Origin: Gemmatimonadaceae bacterium
Lineage (GTDB): Bacteria > Gemmatimonadota > Gemmatimonadetes > Gemmatimonadales > Gemmatimonadaceae
Assembly (NCBI GenBank): GCA_025450035.1
Contig: JANWIF010000035.1
Coordinates: forward strand, 1 to 57,994
Length of the DNA stretch: 57,994 nt
Direction of reading: 5' to 3'
In this document: in pieces, positions 27,247 through 37,440 of the stretch
Layout of the letters: every line of letters begins with the position of its first letter
Position numbering within the stretch: the first letter of the stretch is position 1
Notes under the pieces: generated by a model
Database searches by the model: none
What the model was told of the DNA's origin: nothing
Seen by the model: the letters and a program-made list of their open reading frames with translations, nothing else
Program-made: the position numbers and the translations under genes

Positions 27247-28568
27247 GCGCGTCGGTCATTTCCGCGGGCGACACGGCGTGGGTACTCGTGTCCGCCGCGC
27301 TCGTCATGCTCATGCTTCCCGGGCTCGCCTTTTTCTACGGCGGCCTGGTGCGGAGCTCGAGTTCGCTCAACACGCTCATGATGACGATAGCAGCGCTCGG
27401 CATCGTGAGTGTGCAGTGGGTGGTGTGTGGCTACTCGCTCGCCTTCTCGCCGCTCGCACCGTACATCGGCGGCCTCTCGTGGGCAGGCTTCGCGCACGTT
27501 GGCCTGGACGCCAACCCAAGCTATGGGCCCACCATTCCGCACCTCGCCTTCGCGGCGTTTCAATCGATGTTCGCCGCGATCACCGTGGCGCTCATCTCCG
27601 GCGCGGTGGTGGAGCGCATGCGGTTCCGCATGTACCTGGCCTTCGCGTTGTGTTGGACGACGTTGGTCTACGATCCGCTGGCCCACTGGGTGTGGGGCGA
27701 CGGCGGTTGGCTTCACACGTTAGGCGCGCTCGACTTCGCCGGCGGAACAGTCGTCCACGTGAGCGCGGGCACGTCGGCCCTGGTGGCGGCGATCATGCTT
27801 GGGAAACGGCGCGACGTTGGCCGTGCGGCGCTGGTGCCGCACAACGTGCCGGCCACGCTGCTGGGTGCGGGCCTCCTGTGGTTCGGCTGGTTTGGGTTCA
27901 ATGCCGGCTCGGCCCTCGCCGCATCTGGCGTGGCCGCGAACGCGTTCGTGACCACCAACACCGCTGCCGCCGCCGCACTCACCACGTGGATGCTGCTCGA
28001 CCTCGGTCGCACGGGTCGATCGACCGCCGTGGGCGCCGCGACCGGCGTGGTGGTGGGGCTGGTCGCCATCACTCCCGCGGCCGGGTTCGTGACGCCCGTC
28101 GCCGCGCTTGCCATCGGCGCCCTCGGCGCCGGCGCGAGCTACGCGGCCATTCAACTTCGCGCGCGCACCAGAATAGATGATGCGCTCGACGTGTTCGCCT
28201 GTCACGGCGTGGCGGGAATCGCCGGCGCACTGCTGACGGGCGTGTTCGCGACCAGGGCGGTGAATCCGGGCGGTGGTGACGGACTACTGGCGGGAAACCC
28301 CGCCCAACTTGGCATCCAGCTGTTGGCGGTGAGCGCGGCGATCGTGATCGCCGGCGCCGGCACAGCGCTCATCCTCGGCGCGCTGCGCGCCGTCGCCTCG
28401 CTTCGTGTTCCGTTGGGCGTGGAGATCACGGGGGGGGGGATCGATATTGCCGAGCACGGAGAGCGCGCGTACCACGGCGGGGATCTGGGGGAGACCGCCG
28501 GTGGCGACGTCGATCTTGGCGGTAGCGTGGTGTTGGTGGCGAGCGAGGTGGCGGGCGCCCACGGATAG
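27243..28568 (+). CDS. amtB: Ammonium transporter
   Basis: The start overlaps the glnK stop (ATGA), the classic glnK-amtB pair. The 441-residue protein has about 11 hydrophobic segments. Family landmarks are MLPGLAFFYGGLVRSSSSLNT, the segment DFAGGTVVHVSAGTSALVAA holding the first pore His, and DVFACHGVAGIAGALLTG with the second. These twin histidines line the ammonia-conducting pore. It imports ammonium across the inner membrane and is blocked by unmodified GlnK when nitrogen is sufficient. The C-terminal tail after residue 385 is a little longer and glycine-rich. Confidence 0.95.
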   Translation: MSASVISAGDTAWVLVSAALVMLMLPGLAFFYGGLVRSSSSLNTLMMTIAALGIVSVQWVVCGYSLAFSPLAPYIGGLSWAGFAHVGLDANPSYGPTIPHLAFAAFQSMFAAITVALISGAVVERMRFRMYLAFALCWTTLVYDPLAHWVWGDGGWLHTLGALDFAGGTVVHVSAGTSALVAAIMLGKRRDVGRAALVPHNVPATLLGAGLLWFGWFGFNAGSALAASGVAANAFVTTNTAAAAALTTWMLLDLGRTGRSTAVGAATGVVVGLVAITPAAGFVTPVAALAIGALGAGASYAAIQLRARTRIDDALDVFACHGVAGIAGALLTGVFATRAVNPGGGDGLLAGNPAQLGIQLLAVSAAIVIAGAGTALILGALRAVASLRVPLGVEITGGGIDIAEHGERAYHGGDLGETAGGDVDLGGSVVLVASEVAGAHG

Positions 28569-28769
28569 AAAGAGGCACGAGGGACCTGAAGGCCAAAGTA
28601 GTGAGTCGCAGAAACGTGGCGCGAGGTGTTACAGGGTCGGTCAGCTCTTCGTCTCGGATGTACGATGTAAGCTGACAGTCCGCCCATTCGTGAGATTGCT
28701 CTCACGTTCCCGCCGCGCCGCCAAGCCACGCGGTACCACATCGCCCTTGCTTCCCCGCCATTTCGTTCC

Positions 28770-29876
28770 GTGACCGCGCGACTCCTTCTCGTCCCGCTGG
28801 TGTGCGCCCTCGTGGGCGCGTGCGGCGGCAAATCTCACGCGATCGTCATCGGCGCCGCCGGCCCGCTGTCGCAGCCGTTCGGCGACATGAACAGAAAGGG
28901 TATCGAGATGGCCGTCGCCGAGATCAACGACTCCGGCGGCGTACGCGGCCAGCGGCTCGAAGTCCTGGAGCGCGATGATGCCAGCGACGGCGCCAAGGCG
29001 GCGACGATCGCCCAGGAGTTCGTCTCCAATCCCGCGGTCGTCGGCGTCGTTGGGCACGTCACGTCGGGCGCGATGGTGGCGGCAGCGAAGGTCTACGACA
29101 CCGGGCACCTGCCGGCCATCGCGACCTCGGCCACGTCGCCGGACCTCACGGGCATCTCGCCGTGGGTATTCCGCGTGGTGCCGAGCGACTCGAGCAACGG
29201 GATCACGATCGCGCACTTTGCAGCGGCGTTGGGCCGCAAGCGCGCCGCCATCCTGTACGAGAACGATTCTTACGGGCGCGGATTGGCCGAGTCGTTCCAG
29301 CGCAGTTTTCCCGGCCAGATCGTGAGCATCGATCCGATCTCGGCGAACATCACCGACGCCGAGCCGTACATCGCGTACTATAAGACGCGGTTGCCGGATC
29401 TCGTCTTCGTGGTGGGCGTCCAGAATTCGGGGCTGACGATCCTTCGCGAGGCGCGACGTGAGAACTTGGCCGTCGACTTCGTAGGCGGCGACGGGTGGAC
29501 GGGGATCGTGTCCGACACGGCGTTGTCGGAAGGCGCGTATGTCGGCACCGTTTTCACGGTACAGGATCCGCGGCCCGAAGTGCAGCGCTTTGTCGCCGAC
29601 TTCCGTTCGCGCTATCATGTCAAGCCGGACGCCTACGCTGCGTTAGGCTATGATGCGGCGCGCCTGCTGGGGCGGGCCATTCAGCAGGAGGGCCCCGACC
29701 GCACGGCCGTTCGCGCCTACCTGGCAAGCCTGACGGCGGCCACGGCGTACCACGGCGTCACCGGGGTGCTGCGTTTTCGGCCGGACGGCGATCCCGAAGG
29801 CTCGACGTATCGGATGACCCGCGTGCACCGGGGGACCTTCGAGCTCACGGCGGGCGAACCGGGGGACGCGCGATGA
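28770..29876 (+). CDS. Branched-chain-amino-acid-type solute-binding lipoprotein (Peripla_BP_6)
   Basis: The start is GTG at 28770. A signal peptide ends in the lipobox GACGG (Cys about 17). The core matches the LivJ-like fold: [37 protein letters not shown], then [19 protein letters not shown] and the hinge region [17 protein letters not shown]. This family usually binds amino acids or aromatic acids for an ABC importer, but no permease or ATPase gene is near. Instead the stop overlaps the start of a chemoreceptor gene (ATGA). I infer it delivers ligand information to that receptor rather than feeding a transporter. Confidence 0.88.
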   Translation: MTARLLLVPLVCALVGACGGKSHAIVIGAAGPLSQPFGDMNRKGIEMAVAEINDSGGVRGQRLEVLERDDASDGAKAATIAQEFVSNPAVVGVVGHVTSGAMVAAAKVYDTGHLPAIATSATSPDLTGISPWVFRVVPSDSSNGITIAHFAAALGRKRAAILYENDSYGRGLAESFQRSFPGQIVSIDPISANITDAEPYIAYYKTRLPDLVFVVGVQNSGLTILREARRENLAVDFVGGDGWTGIVSDTALSEGAYVGTVFTVQDPRPEVQRFVADFRSRYHVKPDAYAALGYDAARLLGRAIQQEGPDRTAVRAYLASLTAATAYHGVTGVLRFRPDGDPEGSTYRMTRVHRGTFELTAGEPGDAR

Positions 29877-31615
29877 CCACCGGCGCCGCGTTCTTACCCG
29901 TCCGTCGCCTAACGACGATTCGCAGCCGGTTGGTCATCGGCTTCGGCGTGCTGGTGTTGCTGCTCGTGGGCGCCGGGCTGCTGGCCCGTGCCTCCTTGCA
30001 CGCCACGGCGGCCACCGTGGACCGGGTGCTCGAGGACATTCAGCGCGAGAACCGGTTGGCTGCGGAGCTCTCGGCAGACATCGCGCGCAATCTGGCCGCC
30101 GCGAACGGCTACCTGGCCGCGCACGACTCGGCGAGCGAGTTCGCATTCCGTCGCTACGGGTGGGACGCGCACGGCGTGCAGCGCGCCATGAACGCGCTGC
30201 CGCGGCAATCCGCGGAAGAGATCGGCCTGATCGCCGACATCGACGCGCGGCTGTCCGACGTCGAAGTGCGCTACGACCTTGCCCACCGCCTGATGGATCT
30301 GGGCCGTGGGCCCGCCGCCCAAGCACAAGCCGCGGCCGTGCGCCCCGTGGTGGACACACTGCTCAGCCAGATCGACCGGCTCGGCCGGCTCAAGGCGAAC
30401 AAGCTCGTCATCGCGTCCACGCAACTGAAAGACGATACCGACCGGCGCTCGCTGATGCTGCTCGTGATGGTGATCGTCACGTTAGGCGTTGCGGCGACCG
30501 TCATGGTGCGCACGGTCCGGTCGATCGATCGGCCGCTGCGCGCGCTGGTGGGCCACGCGAAGCAGCTCAGTGCGGGCGACCTGTCGGCGCGAACCAACGA
30601 GGTGATGCCCGAGGAGTTCCAGCGCCTGGCCGACGCGATGAACCACGCCGGCAGTTCGTTGTCCAACGTGGTCTCCGTCACGTCGGCTACGGCGCAGCAA
30701 GTGGCCGGTTCGGCGACGGAGCTGGCCGAAGCGTCCACGCAGATCTCGGATGCGGCGAGCCAGGTGGCGGCGGCCATGTCGGATGTCACATCGGGCGCCT
30801 CGAATCAGGTGCAGCAGCTGCGGGACATCGACGGCGCACTGCAGGTGATCCGGCAGCGCGCGGACACGGTGCGCAACGGGGTGCACGACGTGACGGGCCT
30901 GGCGCACGACATCGCCGAGTCATCGTCGGCAAAACGACCGGAGTTGGAACGAGCGCTGGCGCTGCTGCTGCAGATCAAGACGACGGTAGAGTCGGCGGCC
31001 ACCGAGGTCGGCGCGCTCAACGACACGACGGAAACGATCACGACGTTCGTGGACACGGTGCGCGGCATCGCTGACCAGACGAATCTGCTCGCGCTGAATG
31101 CGGCGATCGAGGCAGCGCGTGCGGGAGATGCCGGACGCGGCTTCGCGGTGGTTGCGGCCGAAGTGCGCAAGCTTGCCGAGCAGACGCGTTCCGCGTCGGG
31201 CACCGTAGTGGAGATGACGCGATCGATCACCGAACGCATGGCGCGAACCTCTTCCGCGATGCAGGAAGGCGTGACCCACGTGGCCGAGATCGAGCGCGCG
31301 GCGCGTGGGTTGGACGAGACGCTGGCGTCGATCGCGTCGGCATCGGATCGAACGCGCACGGCGGCGTCGGGCGTAGGCATTGCGGCAGAAGAGAACCTGC
31401 GTGCGGTCGAGCAGGCGGCGAGCGGCATCGCGTCCATTGCGAAGGTGGCTGAGTCGCACGCATCCGCGGCCGAAGAAGTCACGGCGTCGAGCGAGGAGCA
31501 GAGCGCTGCCTGCGAGCAAATGAGCGCAACCGCGGCTACGCTGCACAAGGGCGCGATGCGATTGCAGGAGCTGGTTGATGGATTGGGAGTGCGATCCAAC
31601 GGCGGGCCGCGGTAG
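29873..31615 (+). CDS. Methyl-accepting chemotaxis protein
   Basis: The start overlaps the binding-protein stop (ATGA). The product is 580 residues: TM1 at about 20-40 ([18 protein letters not shown]), a periplasmic helical-bundle domain of about 145 residues, TM2 at about 190-210, and a HAMP domain with [20 protein letters not shown] long coiled coil follows. The signalling tip is fully conserved ([20 protein letters not shown], then [19 protein letters not shown]). It would control CheA in an array at the inner membrane. No che genes lie in the window. The extracellular domain is short, so ligand sensing through the co-encoded binding protein is plausible. Confidence 0.92.
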   Translation: MTTGAAFLPVRRLTTIRSRLVIGFGVLVLLLVGAGLLARASLHATAATVDRVLEDIQRENRLAAELSADIARNLAAANGYLAAHDSASEFAFRRYGWDAHGVQRAMNALPRQSAEEIGLIADIDARLSDVEVRYDLAHRLMDLGRGPAAQAQAAAVRPVVDTLLSQIDRLGRLKANKLVIASTQLKDDTDRRSLMLLVMVIVTLGVAATVMVRTVRSIDRPLRALVGHAKQLSAGDLSARTNEVMPEEFQRLADAMNHAGSSLSNVVSVTSATAQQVAGSATELAEASTQISDAASQVAAAMSDVTSGASNQVQQLRDIDGALQVIRQRADTVRNGVHDVTGLAHDIAESSSAKRPELERALALLLQIKTTVESAATEVGALNDTTETITTFVDTVRGIADQTNLLALNAAIEAARAGDAGRGFAVVAAEVRKLAEQTRSASGTVVEMTRSITERMARTSSAMQEGVTHVAEIERAARGLDETLASIASASDRTRTAASGVGIAAEENLRAVEQAASGIASIAKVAESHASAAEEVTASSEEQSAACEQMSATAATLHKGAMRLQELVDGLGVRSNGGPR

Positions 31616-31751
31616 TGCTCGGCGGGCCGTGATTGCGCGGTGGCGAGTTCGGATGTAGGGTCAGGGGGGGCTGCGTGCGTTGGGCGCGCGGGCCGCCCTT
31701 TATCTGTCACGCAGCGACAACCTGAATTCCGCCCTCGATCGGGAGCGTGCG

Positions 31752-32090
31752 ATGCCACTTGTCCATTCCATGACCACCACCGCCAACTCCATCGATGGCT
31801 ACCGCGTGGTGCGTACGCTCGGGATCGTGCGGGGCATCATCGTGCGCTCGCGATCCATCTTCGGGCAGGTAGGGGCGGCGCTGCAGACGCTGGCAGGAGG
31901 AAACATCTCGTTGTTTACCAGCTTGTGCGAACGAACGCGCGAAGAGTCGTTTCAGCTCATGCTCACGCACGCCACGGACATCGGCGCGAATGCGGTGATT
32001 GCCATTCGGTACGACGCGACCGAGATCATGAGAGGCGTGACCGAAGTGCTGTGCTACGGGACTGCGGTCGTGGTGGAATCGCAGAACTGA
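31752..32090 (+). CDS. YbjQ/UPF0145 family protein
   Basis: The ATG at 31752 follows GGGAGC at a good distance; the frame extends to 31680. The 112-residue product has the YbjQ pattern: [20 protein letters not shown], the segment [25 protein letters not shown] and a closing [14 protein letters not shown]. YbjQ proteins form small pentamers. Their role is unsettled; heavy-metal-binding annotation in databases is not supported by any metal motif here. The gene stands alone between the chemoreceptor and the DUF411 gene. Confidence 0.85.
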   Translation: MPLVHSMTTTANSIDGYRVVRTLGIVRGIIVRSRSIFGQVGAALQTLAGGNISLFTSLCERTREESFQLMLTHATDIGANAVIAIRYDATEIMRGVTEVLCYGTAVVVESQN

Positions 32091-32147
32091 TGTCGTTCGT
32101 ATGGGCGATTCGCACGCTCCGATCGTCACTTTCTCTATGAGGCTTTC

Positions 32148-32606
32148 GTGCTAACGCGCAGGCAATGGCTTGGTGTAACGCTGGGCGGTACGGCGGTGGC
32201 ACTCGTCGCGGGCGCCGTCCCCGCGTTTGCCGCTGCGCCGGTGGCGATCACTGTGTACAAGGATCCGTCGTGCGATTGTTGCGCGAAGTGGGTGGGCCAC
32301 CTGCGCGCGCACGGGTTCACGGTCACCACGCGCGACACGGCGGGCATGGCCGAGGTGAAGGACACGTTCGGCGTACCCAAGGCACTGCGCTCGTGTCACA
32401 CCGGTACGCTCGGTGCCTATGTGATCGAGGGGCATGTGCCGGCGGACGTCATCCAGCAGATGCTACACGATCATGCGAAGGTGGCGGGACTTGCTGTGCC
32501 GGGCATGGTGGTCGGGTCGCCAGGCATGGAGGGCGGCCACGCGCTACCGTACGACGTGATCGCGTATCAGCACGATGGTTCGACGCGCGTGTACGCGCAT
32601 CGGTAG
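32148..32606 (+). CDS. DUF411 metal-binding protein, exported
   Basis: The start is GTG at 32148 with ATGAGG upstream. The N-terminus MLTRRQWLGVTLGGTAVAL has a twin-arginine motif followed by a hydrophobic stretch and AFA cleavage site, so Tat export is likely. The mature part has the DUF411 landmarks: VYKDPSCDCCAKWVGHLRAHGF with a C-x-C-C metal site, VPKALRSCHTGTLGAYVIEGH with another Cys-His pair, and PGMVVGSPGME. DUF411 proteins are linked to copper handling in the periplasm. No copper genes flank it, so the role is from family knowledge only. Confidence 0.87.
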   Translation: MLTRRQWLGVTLGGTAVALVAGAVPAFAAAPVAITVYKDPSCDCCAKWVGHLRAHGFTVTTRDTAGMAEVKDTFGVPKALRSCHTGTLGAYVIEGHVPADVIQQMLHDHAKVAGLAVPGMVVGSPGMEGGHALPYDVIAYQHDGSTRVYAHR

Positions 32607-32663
32607 CGGCTCTCGCGCCGCGCGGCATCCGAGAAACGGCAGCGCGGCGCTCCATTGCTCATC

Positions 32664-33488
32664 TTACGCCCCGTTGGGCAGGCGCTCCACGGTGGACTTG
32701 ATGGTCTGTTGAATCGGCGCCGTTTCCGACAGCGAGTTCTTCATCGTAATGTCGATGCGCTGCATGGACTGCGAGCTGAGATAGACGCCGTCGTGGGTGA
32801 GCAAGTGCACCGCGTTCACCGTGCCTTGTCCCAGCAGTTGCAGCGGCTCGCCGCCTTCCTGGGAGTGCTCTCCACTCTGCACGATGTCCGAGTGCCGCAC
32901 CACACGCCACACGTGCTGGCCGTTGACCGTGGTGTCGCCGGCGACGCGCGTGAGAGTCACCGCGCGAGCGGTGACGTTGAACCCGTCCTTGTTCACGTGT
33001 TCGAGCGTGGTATCTGCCCAACTGGTGCCCACGGTGATGGGTTTCTGCGGGAACGACACCAGGAATCTCTCGAACGCTCCATAGAGCGCTTCGATTTGCG
33101 GATCGGTGTTGCCGGCGGGCGGGTTGAACGAGTAGACCTTTCCCTGCGGCGAGATGAGCCCGTCGAGTTTGGCGCCGAACAAGAGCTTGACGTCGGGTTG
33201 CGGCGCGTTGAATTCGGTGGACACGGCCACCGAATCGAGGGTGAGCTCGAGTGCTAACGTATCGCGCGCCCTGGGAGTGATGTGCACGGTGACGAGCTGT
33301 GTGGTCTTGACGTCGAACTCGAACGGTGCGCGTCCGCCTCCCTGTATCTGTGCGCGGTGCACGTCGGTCACGAGCCGGTAGTGCTGTGTGCCGGGCGCGT
33401 AGATGAAGCCGCCACTTTGCGCGGCGGCGACCGCGGCGCTCAGCGGGGCGAGCAGGAGGATGCCGAATCCAATGAGGCTGAGGCGCAT
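32664..33488 (-). CDS. Secreted protein of unknown function
   Basis: A clear signal peptide (MRLSLIGFGILLLAPLSAAV, cleavage near AAAQS) starts the 274-residue product. The rest is beta-rich with alternating hydrophobic residues (YRLVTDVHRAQIQ, VTVHITPRARDTLALELTLD). I recognise no catalytic motif or repeat. Proteins with this layout are common in this kind of genome as lone exported proteins. RBS: AAGGAG lies 5-10 bp upstream of the ATG at 33488. It is convergent with the DUF411 gene. Confidence 0.65.
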   Translation of the reverse strand: MRLSLIGFGILLLAPLSAAVAAAQSGGFIYAPGTQHYRLVTDVHRAQIQGGGRAPFEFDVKTTQLVTVHITPRARDTLALELTLDSVAVSTEFNAPQPDVKLLFGAKLDGLISPQGKVYSFNPPAGNTDPQIEALYGAFERFLVSFPQKPITVGTSWADTTLEHVNKDGFNVTARAVTLTRVAGDTTVNGQHVWRVVRHSDIVQSGEHSQEGGEPLQLLGQGTVNAVHLLTHDGVYLSSQSMQRIDITMKNSLSETAPIQQTIKSTVERLPNGA

Positions 33489-33594
33489 GACGAACTCCTT
33501 CGATGCTGTGATGCCGCCGATCGCCCAAGGGCGCGGCAGGTGATGAAGGCTTTCCCTAAGGATACAGCTTGCGCCGCGGTCTGAAGAGGGCCGC

Positions 33595-34434
33595 CTAGTT
33601 CCTCTTGCTGTGTCCGCCTTCCCTCTTCTCTAGTTCTTGCATGTCTCCATGGGATATTGCTCCTTCCAGCAGCCTATCGAACCGGCCGTCGCGCGTCAGG
33701 TCGGCAAGGCGCCGGCGGGTGACGCCGAGTGCGGCGCGCATGACGCCGCCGCCAATGCTGATGCGGGCCACGCCCAGTTGGGCCAGCTCGGCGACGGCGG
33801 GGGTGGCCGGCGTGGCGAGGACGTTGAGCGGGGCGGCGACCTCGCGCACCAGGGCGGCGATCGTGTCGCGGTCGGCGACGCCGGGCGCGAACAGGCAGTC
33901 GGCGCCGGCATCCCGGTACGCCGTTAGGCGGCGGATCGTCTCGGCGAACCGGGTATCCGGCGCGCCAACGGCGGCGAGGTAGACATCGGTGCGGGCATTG
34001 ATCACCAGGTGCACGCCTAACGCATCAGCCGCCGCGCGGGCGGCCCGGAGGCGTTCGACCTGGGCCGGGATGGGGAGTAGCGGATGGTCCGGGTCGTCGC
34101 TCGTGTCTTCGAAGTTGAAGCCCAGTGCACCGGCCTTCACCGCGTCGCGAGCCGTTTCGGCCGCGTCGTCGGGTCGCTGCCCGTAGGCCGCCTCGAGGTC
34201 GGCCGTGACCGGCAGTTTGACCGCGCGCACGATGCGTGCGACCGCGGCCAGCATCTCGTCACGCGAGATCTGTTCGCCATCCGGGTACCCGAGCGACCAC
34301 GCCACGCCGGCGCTCGTGGTCGCGATGGCCTCGAACCCGGCGTCCTGGATGATGAGCGCACTGGCGACGTCCCACGCGTTGGGCAGAATGAGCGGCGTGG
34401 GACGGTGGTGGAGGGCGAGAAGCGGATTCGGCAT
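33595..34434 (-). CDS. Isocitrate lyase / phosphoenolpyruvate mutase superfamily protein
   Basis: The ATG at 34434 ([20 protein letters not shown]) is chosen; the open frame upstream to 35253 is antisense to ettA and not coding. The fold signature is [25 protein letters not shown], followed by [38 protein letters not shown] and [11 protein letters not shown]. These are the metal/substrate loops of the superfamily. The KKCGH motif of true isocitrate lyase is absent, so this belongs to the short carboxyvinyl-phosphonate-mutase-like group that cleaves C-C bonds in oxaloacetate-like or methylisocitrate-like acids. The exact substrate is unknown. It is divergent from ettA. Confidence 0.85.
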   Translation of the reverse strand: MPNPLLALHHRPTPLILPNAWDVASALIIQDAGFEAIATTSAGVAWSLGYPDGEQISRDEMLAAVARIVRAVKLPVTADLEAAYGQRPDDAAETARDAVKAGALGFNFEDTSDDPDHPLLPIPAQVERLRAARAAADALGVHLVINARTDVYLAAVGAPDTRFAETIRRLTAYRDAGADCLFAPGVADRDTIAALVREVAAPLNVLATPATPAVAELAQLGVARISIGGGVMRAALGVTRRRLADLTRDGRFDRLLEGAISHGDMQELEKREGGHSKRN

Positions 34435-34494
34435 GGGGGCGGAGGACAAGGGATAAGGGGCTCGGGACTCGGGACATATCGACGCGTGTCGATA

Positions 34495-34506
34495 CGCACA
34501 ATCTAC
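34495..34506 (-). promoter_or_regulatory. Second copy of 12-mer GTAGATTGTGCG, 60 nt upstream of the isocitrate-lyase-like gene
   Basis: The minus-strand 12-mer is identical to that before glnN (24939-24950). Downstream of it lies the small dyad GCGT-GTCGAT-ACGC. TAGATT could be the -10 of the promoter. Position relative to the start codon is similar in both cases. Confidence 0.35.
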
Positions 34507-34593
34507 CGTCTGCTTCGCGACACGTGCCGAGTCCCCGGTCCCGGTGTTCCCGTTCCGATAGGTTACATTACCGTTCCCATTTTCCGAGTACCC

Positions 34594-36270
34594 ATGGCTC
34601 CCCAGTTCATTTACGTCATGAAGGACCTGCGCAAGGTGGTGCCGCCATCGCGGGTCATCCTCGATGGCATCTGGTTGTCGTTCTATCCGGGGGCGAAGAT
34701 CGGCGTGCTCGGGGCTAACGGGGCCGGGAAGTCGTCGGTGTTGCGGATCATGGCGGGGGTCGATCACGACTTTCAGGGTGAGGCGTGGGCGGCGGCGGGG
34801 ACGCGTGTTGCGTACCTGTCGCAAGAGCCGCAGCTCGACGCGAGCAAGGATGTCAAGGGGAACGTGGAGGGGGCGGTGAAGGAGACGCGCGAGCTCCTGC
34901 AGCGGTTCGAGGCGATCGCGTTGAAATTCGCCGAGCCGATGTCGGACGACGCGATGCAGAAGTTGTTGGACGAGCAAGCGCGGGTGCAGGAGCGCATCGA
35001 TGCGAGCGATGCGTGGAATCTCGATCACAAGATCGAGGTGGCCATGGACGCGTTGCGCCTCCCGCCCGGCGACGCGAGCGTGGACACGTTGTCCGGTGGC
35101 GAGCGTCGGCGCGTGGCGTTGTGCCGGGTGTTGCTCGAGCAGCCGGACATGCTGCTGCTCGACGAGCCGACCAACCATCTCGATGCCGAGAGCGTCGCCT
35201 GGCTCGAGCGGCATCTCGCCGAATTTCCCGGCACCGTGGTGGCCGTGACGCACGACCGCTATTTCCTGGACAACGTGGCCAAGTGGATTCTCGAGCTCGA
35301 CCGCGGGCGGGGGATTCCTTGGGAGGGGAACTATTCGTCGTGGTTGGACCAGAAGCGGACGCGGTTGGCGCAGGAGGAGAAGCAGGCCAGTGCGCGGCAG
35401 CGGACGTTGGAGCGCGAGCTCGAGTGGGTGCGGTTGGCGCCGCGGGCGCGGCAGGCGAAGAGCAAGGCGCGCATCACGCGGTACGAGGAGCTCGTGGCCG
35501 GCGACACCGGCGAGCGCGTGCTGCAGAGCGAGATCGTCATCCCGCCGCCGCCCCGGTTAGGCAACGATGTCGTGATCGCGAAGGATCTGCGCAAAGCGTT
35601 CGGCGACACGCTGCTGTTCGACGGCCTGTCGTTCAGTCTGCCGCGCGGCGGGATCGTGGGTGTGATCGGGCCTAACGGGGCGGGCAAGACGACGTTGTTC
35701 CGGATGATCATCGGGGAGGAGCGGCCCGATGCCGGCGCGCTCACGGTGGGGGACACCGTCAGTATCGCGTATGTCGATCAGTCGCGCACGTTGGACGGCG
35801 CGCGCACCGTGTACGAGGAAGTGAGCCAGGGGCGGGACACCATCGCGGTTGGCAAGCGGGAGCTCAACGCGCGGGCATATCTGTCGAGCTTCGGGTTTCG
35901 GGGGCCGGACCAACAGAAGCTGGTGAAGGATCTTTCCGGCGGGGAGCGGAACCGGCTGCACTTGTCGAAGCTGCTCAAGAGCGGTGGGAACTTGCTGCTG
36001 CTCGATGAGCCGACCAACGATCTGGATGTCGATACGCTGCGGGCGCTTGAGGATGCGTTAGTCCAGTTCGCGGGGTGCGCGGTGGTGATCACGCACGACC
36101 GGTGGTTTCTGGATCGTATTGCGACGCACGTGTTGGCGTTCGAGGGGAACAGCGAGGTGGTGTGGCACGAGGGGAACTACGCGGAGTACATCGAGGATCT
36201 GAAGCGGAGGAAGGGGGCGGACGCGGATCAGCCGCACCGGATCAAGTATAGAAGGTTGGTGCGTATGTAG
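34594..36270 (+). CDS. ettA: Energy-dependent translational throttle protein EttA (ABC-F)
   Basis: The ATG at 34594 ([20 protein letters not shown]) gives a 558-residue protein, close to E. coli EttA (555). It has two ABC cassettes and no membrane domain. Cassette 1: [40 protein letters not shown]. Cassette 2: [35 protein letters not shown]. The interdomain linker with [16 protein letters not shown] is the P-site tRNA interaction motif region. EttA binds the ribosomal E site and gates entry into elongation according to ATP/ADP. It is a core gene and the last one before the tRNA fragment and the accessory region. Confidence 0.95.
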   Translation: MAPQFIYVMKDLRKVVPPSRVILDGIWLSFYPGAKIGVLGANGAGKSSVLRIMAGVDHDFQGEAWAAAGTRVAYLSQEPQLDASKDVKGNVEGAVKETRELLQRFEAIALKFAEPMSDDAMQKLLDEQARVQERIDASDAWNLDHKIEVAMDALRLPPGDASVDTLSGGERRRVALCRVLLEQPDMLLLDEPTNHLDAESVAWLERHLAEFPGTVVAVTHDRYFLDNVAKWILELDRGRGIPWEGNYSSWLDQKRTRLAQEEKQASARQRTLERELEWVRLAPRARQAKSKARITRYEELVAGDTGERVLQSEIVIPPPPRLGNDVVIAKDLRKAFGDTLLFDGLSFSLPRGGIVGVIGPNGAGKTTLFRMIIGEERPDAGALTVGDTVSIAYVDQSRTLDGARTVYEEVSQGRDTIAVGKRELNARAYLSSFGFRGPDQQKLVKDLSGGERNRLHLSKLLKSGGNLLLLDEPTNDLDVDTLRALEDALVQFAGCAVVITHDRWFLDRIATHVLAFEGNSEVVWHEGNYAEYIEDLKRRKGADADQPHRIKYRRLVRM

Positions 36271-36451
36271 TTACGGCCCGCGCGCTGGTACGGCTGGCTT
36301 TGGTTTTTCGTGACGGCGCATGAGGTGTCCGGACCATGTTTTCGGAATGTTTGCAGCAGTTTTTGTATCAGATTTTGTACCGGGTTGCGCGCTGGAAACG
36401 TGGCGAGCTGCGCTGGCACTGTTCTTGGGCGAAGAGCCGCTGAAGAGGGAA
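36271..36451. other. Short non-coding stretch between ettA and the tRNA fragment
   Basis: This 181-bp stretch is lower in GC than the flanks (TTTTTGTATCAGATTTTG near 36360-36377). No recognisable gene is present. It may contain the remains of an element that joined the tRNA fragment. Confidence 0.4.
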
Positions 36452-36493
36452 CTGCAAAACCGCTATTCGCCGGTTCGATTCCGGCCCGCGCCT
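36452..36493 (+). other. 3' fragment of a tRNA-Cys(GCA) gene, probable attachment-site scar
   Basis: The 42 nt fit tRNA positions 32-73 exactly: anticodon loop CTGCAAA (36452-36458), 3' anticodon strand ACCGC, variable loop TATTC, T stem GCCGG, T loop TTCGATT, CCGGC, acceptor strand CCGCGCC and discriminator T. The bases upstream do not supply GCGGT for the anticodon stem or GGCGCGG for the acceptor stem, so the 5' half is missing. Such 3' pieces arise when an integrating element uses the tRNA gene as its attachment site. It lies at the border between core genes and the transposon/toxin region. Confidence 0.75.
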
Positions 36494-37314
36494 CTGAATT
36501 GACAACGACTTAGCTCGCCCGTGTCGGAGTGTGAGCAGCAGGTGTGGGAGAAACGTGGGAGAAGGACTGACCTCGCCAGCAGAATGGGAGCCTTCGGCTG
36601 GCCGATCGGGGCCGTCTCTGACCGAGTGTTCGGAGCGCAAGGCCCGAGAAACAACAGGGTCGGCCGGCTACCGGGTGTGTTTGGTCGAGCGAGCCTCCCG
36701 TCGAAATGCACCGACGTATCTGCAACTGAGCCGGCGCACGCGTCACGCGCGGCCATGACGGCGGCCTGGCGCCGCGCAGTGCGCGACAGAAATCCGTCAC
36801 GCGATCCGCAGAGCAGCGCGAACAGCGATGCCGGATTCTTATCGATCCAGCGATCGACTCACGGTCGCTCACGCTCCAGAACTCCAGGCCGTCGGTTCAT
36901 CGCCAGGGACCTGCGTTAGTCTAAGCGTGCTCTGCATTGAAGCAGGAATTTGACTTGGCTCCATCCCTCGCCAGTGGCTCCTTGCGGCGGCCGGACGTTT
37001 CGGCTACCAGTAGACAGGTGCCTGTTGGTCCGGCGCGTTCGTTAGTTAGATACCCTCGCACTCCTTCCGGCCGCATCAGACCCGCCTAACGTAGCGCGCT
37101 GTCGACCGCCGGTGGTTCGCCGACGGTCGGTGGTCGTGACACACCAGATCCCGCATGCCACTCCTCGGTCGTGTCCGATGAGTGGCGCGCCCCGTCTCCG
37201 CTCGTCCGCCGCCTGCCGTCGCTGTCGCCGCATGTCTGTCCGGGCTCGCCCAATCCATCGCCGCTGCAGACGGTCGCCATCGTCGCGCGCGGCGCGCCGG
37301 CGCGGGTGGCGGCC
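36494..37314. other. About 820 bp without a supported gene
   Basis: Open frames here are short or lack any coding character, and none resembles a known protein. The stretch starts right after the tRNA fragment. It is probably degraded island DNA. A direct TGTGGGAGAAACGTGGGAGA repeat-like run lies near 36540-36562. Confidence 0.4.
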
Positions 37315-37440
37315 ATGAGAACGGTGGTGCTGTGGTCGCTCGATGCGCGCGTGCGGCGCGAGCTCGCGGAAGACCTCGGCCGCTCCGTTCGCGTCATCGA
37401 GTGCGGCGACGAGGTTGAGATAGTGGCGGCGGCGCGTGCC
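37315..37440 (+). pseudogene. Possible 5' fragment of a regulator gene cut by the RHS fragment
   Basis: From the ATG at 37315 the translation MRTVVLWSLDARVRRELAED followed by LGRSVRVIECGDEVEIVAAA reads like the start of a receiver-like or sensor domain. It breaks near 37440, where RHS-like sequence begins in another frame. The evidence is residue pattern only. Confidence 0.25.

Noticed and set aside
34435-35253. N-terminal extension of the isocitrate-lyase-like protein
   Set aside because: The extension is antisense to ettA and has shadow-frame composition.
36421-36493. A complete tRNA-Cys gene
   Set aside because: The 5' bases cannot form the acceptor or anticodon stems with the 3' half, so only a fragment is claimed.
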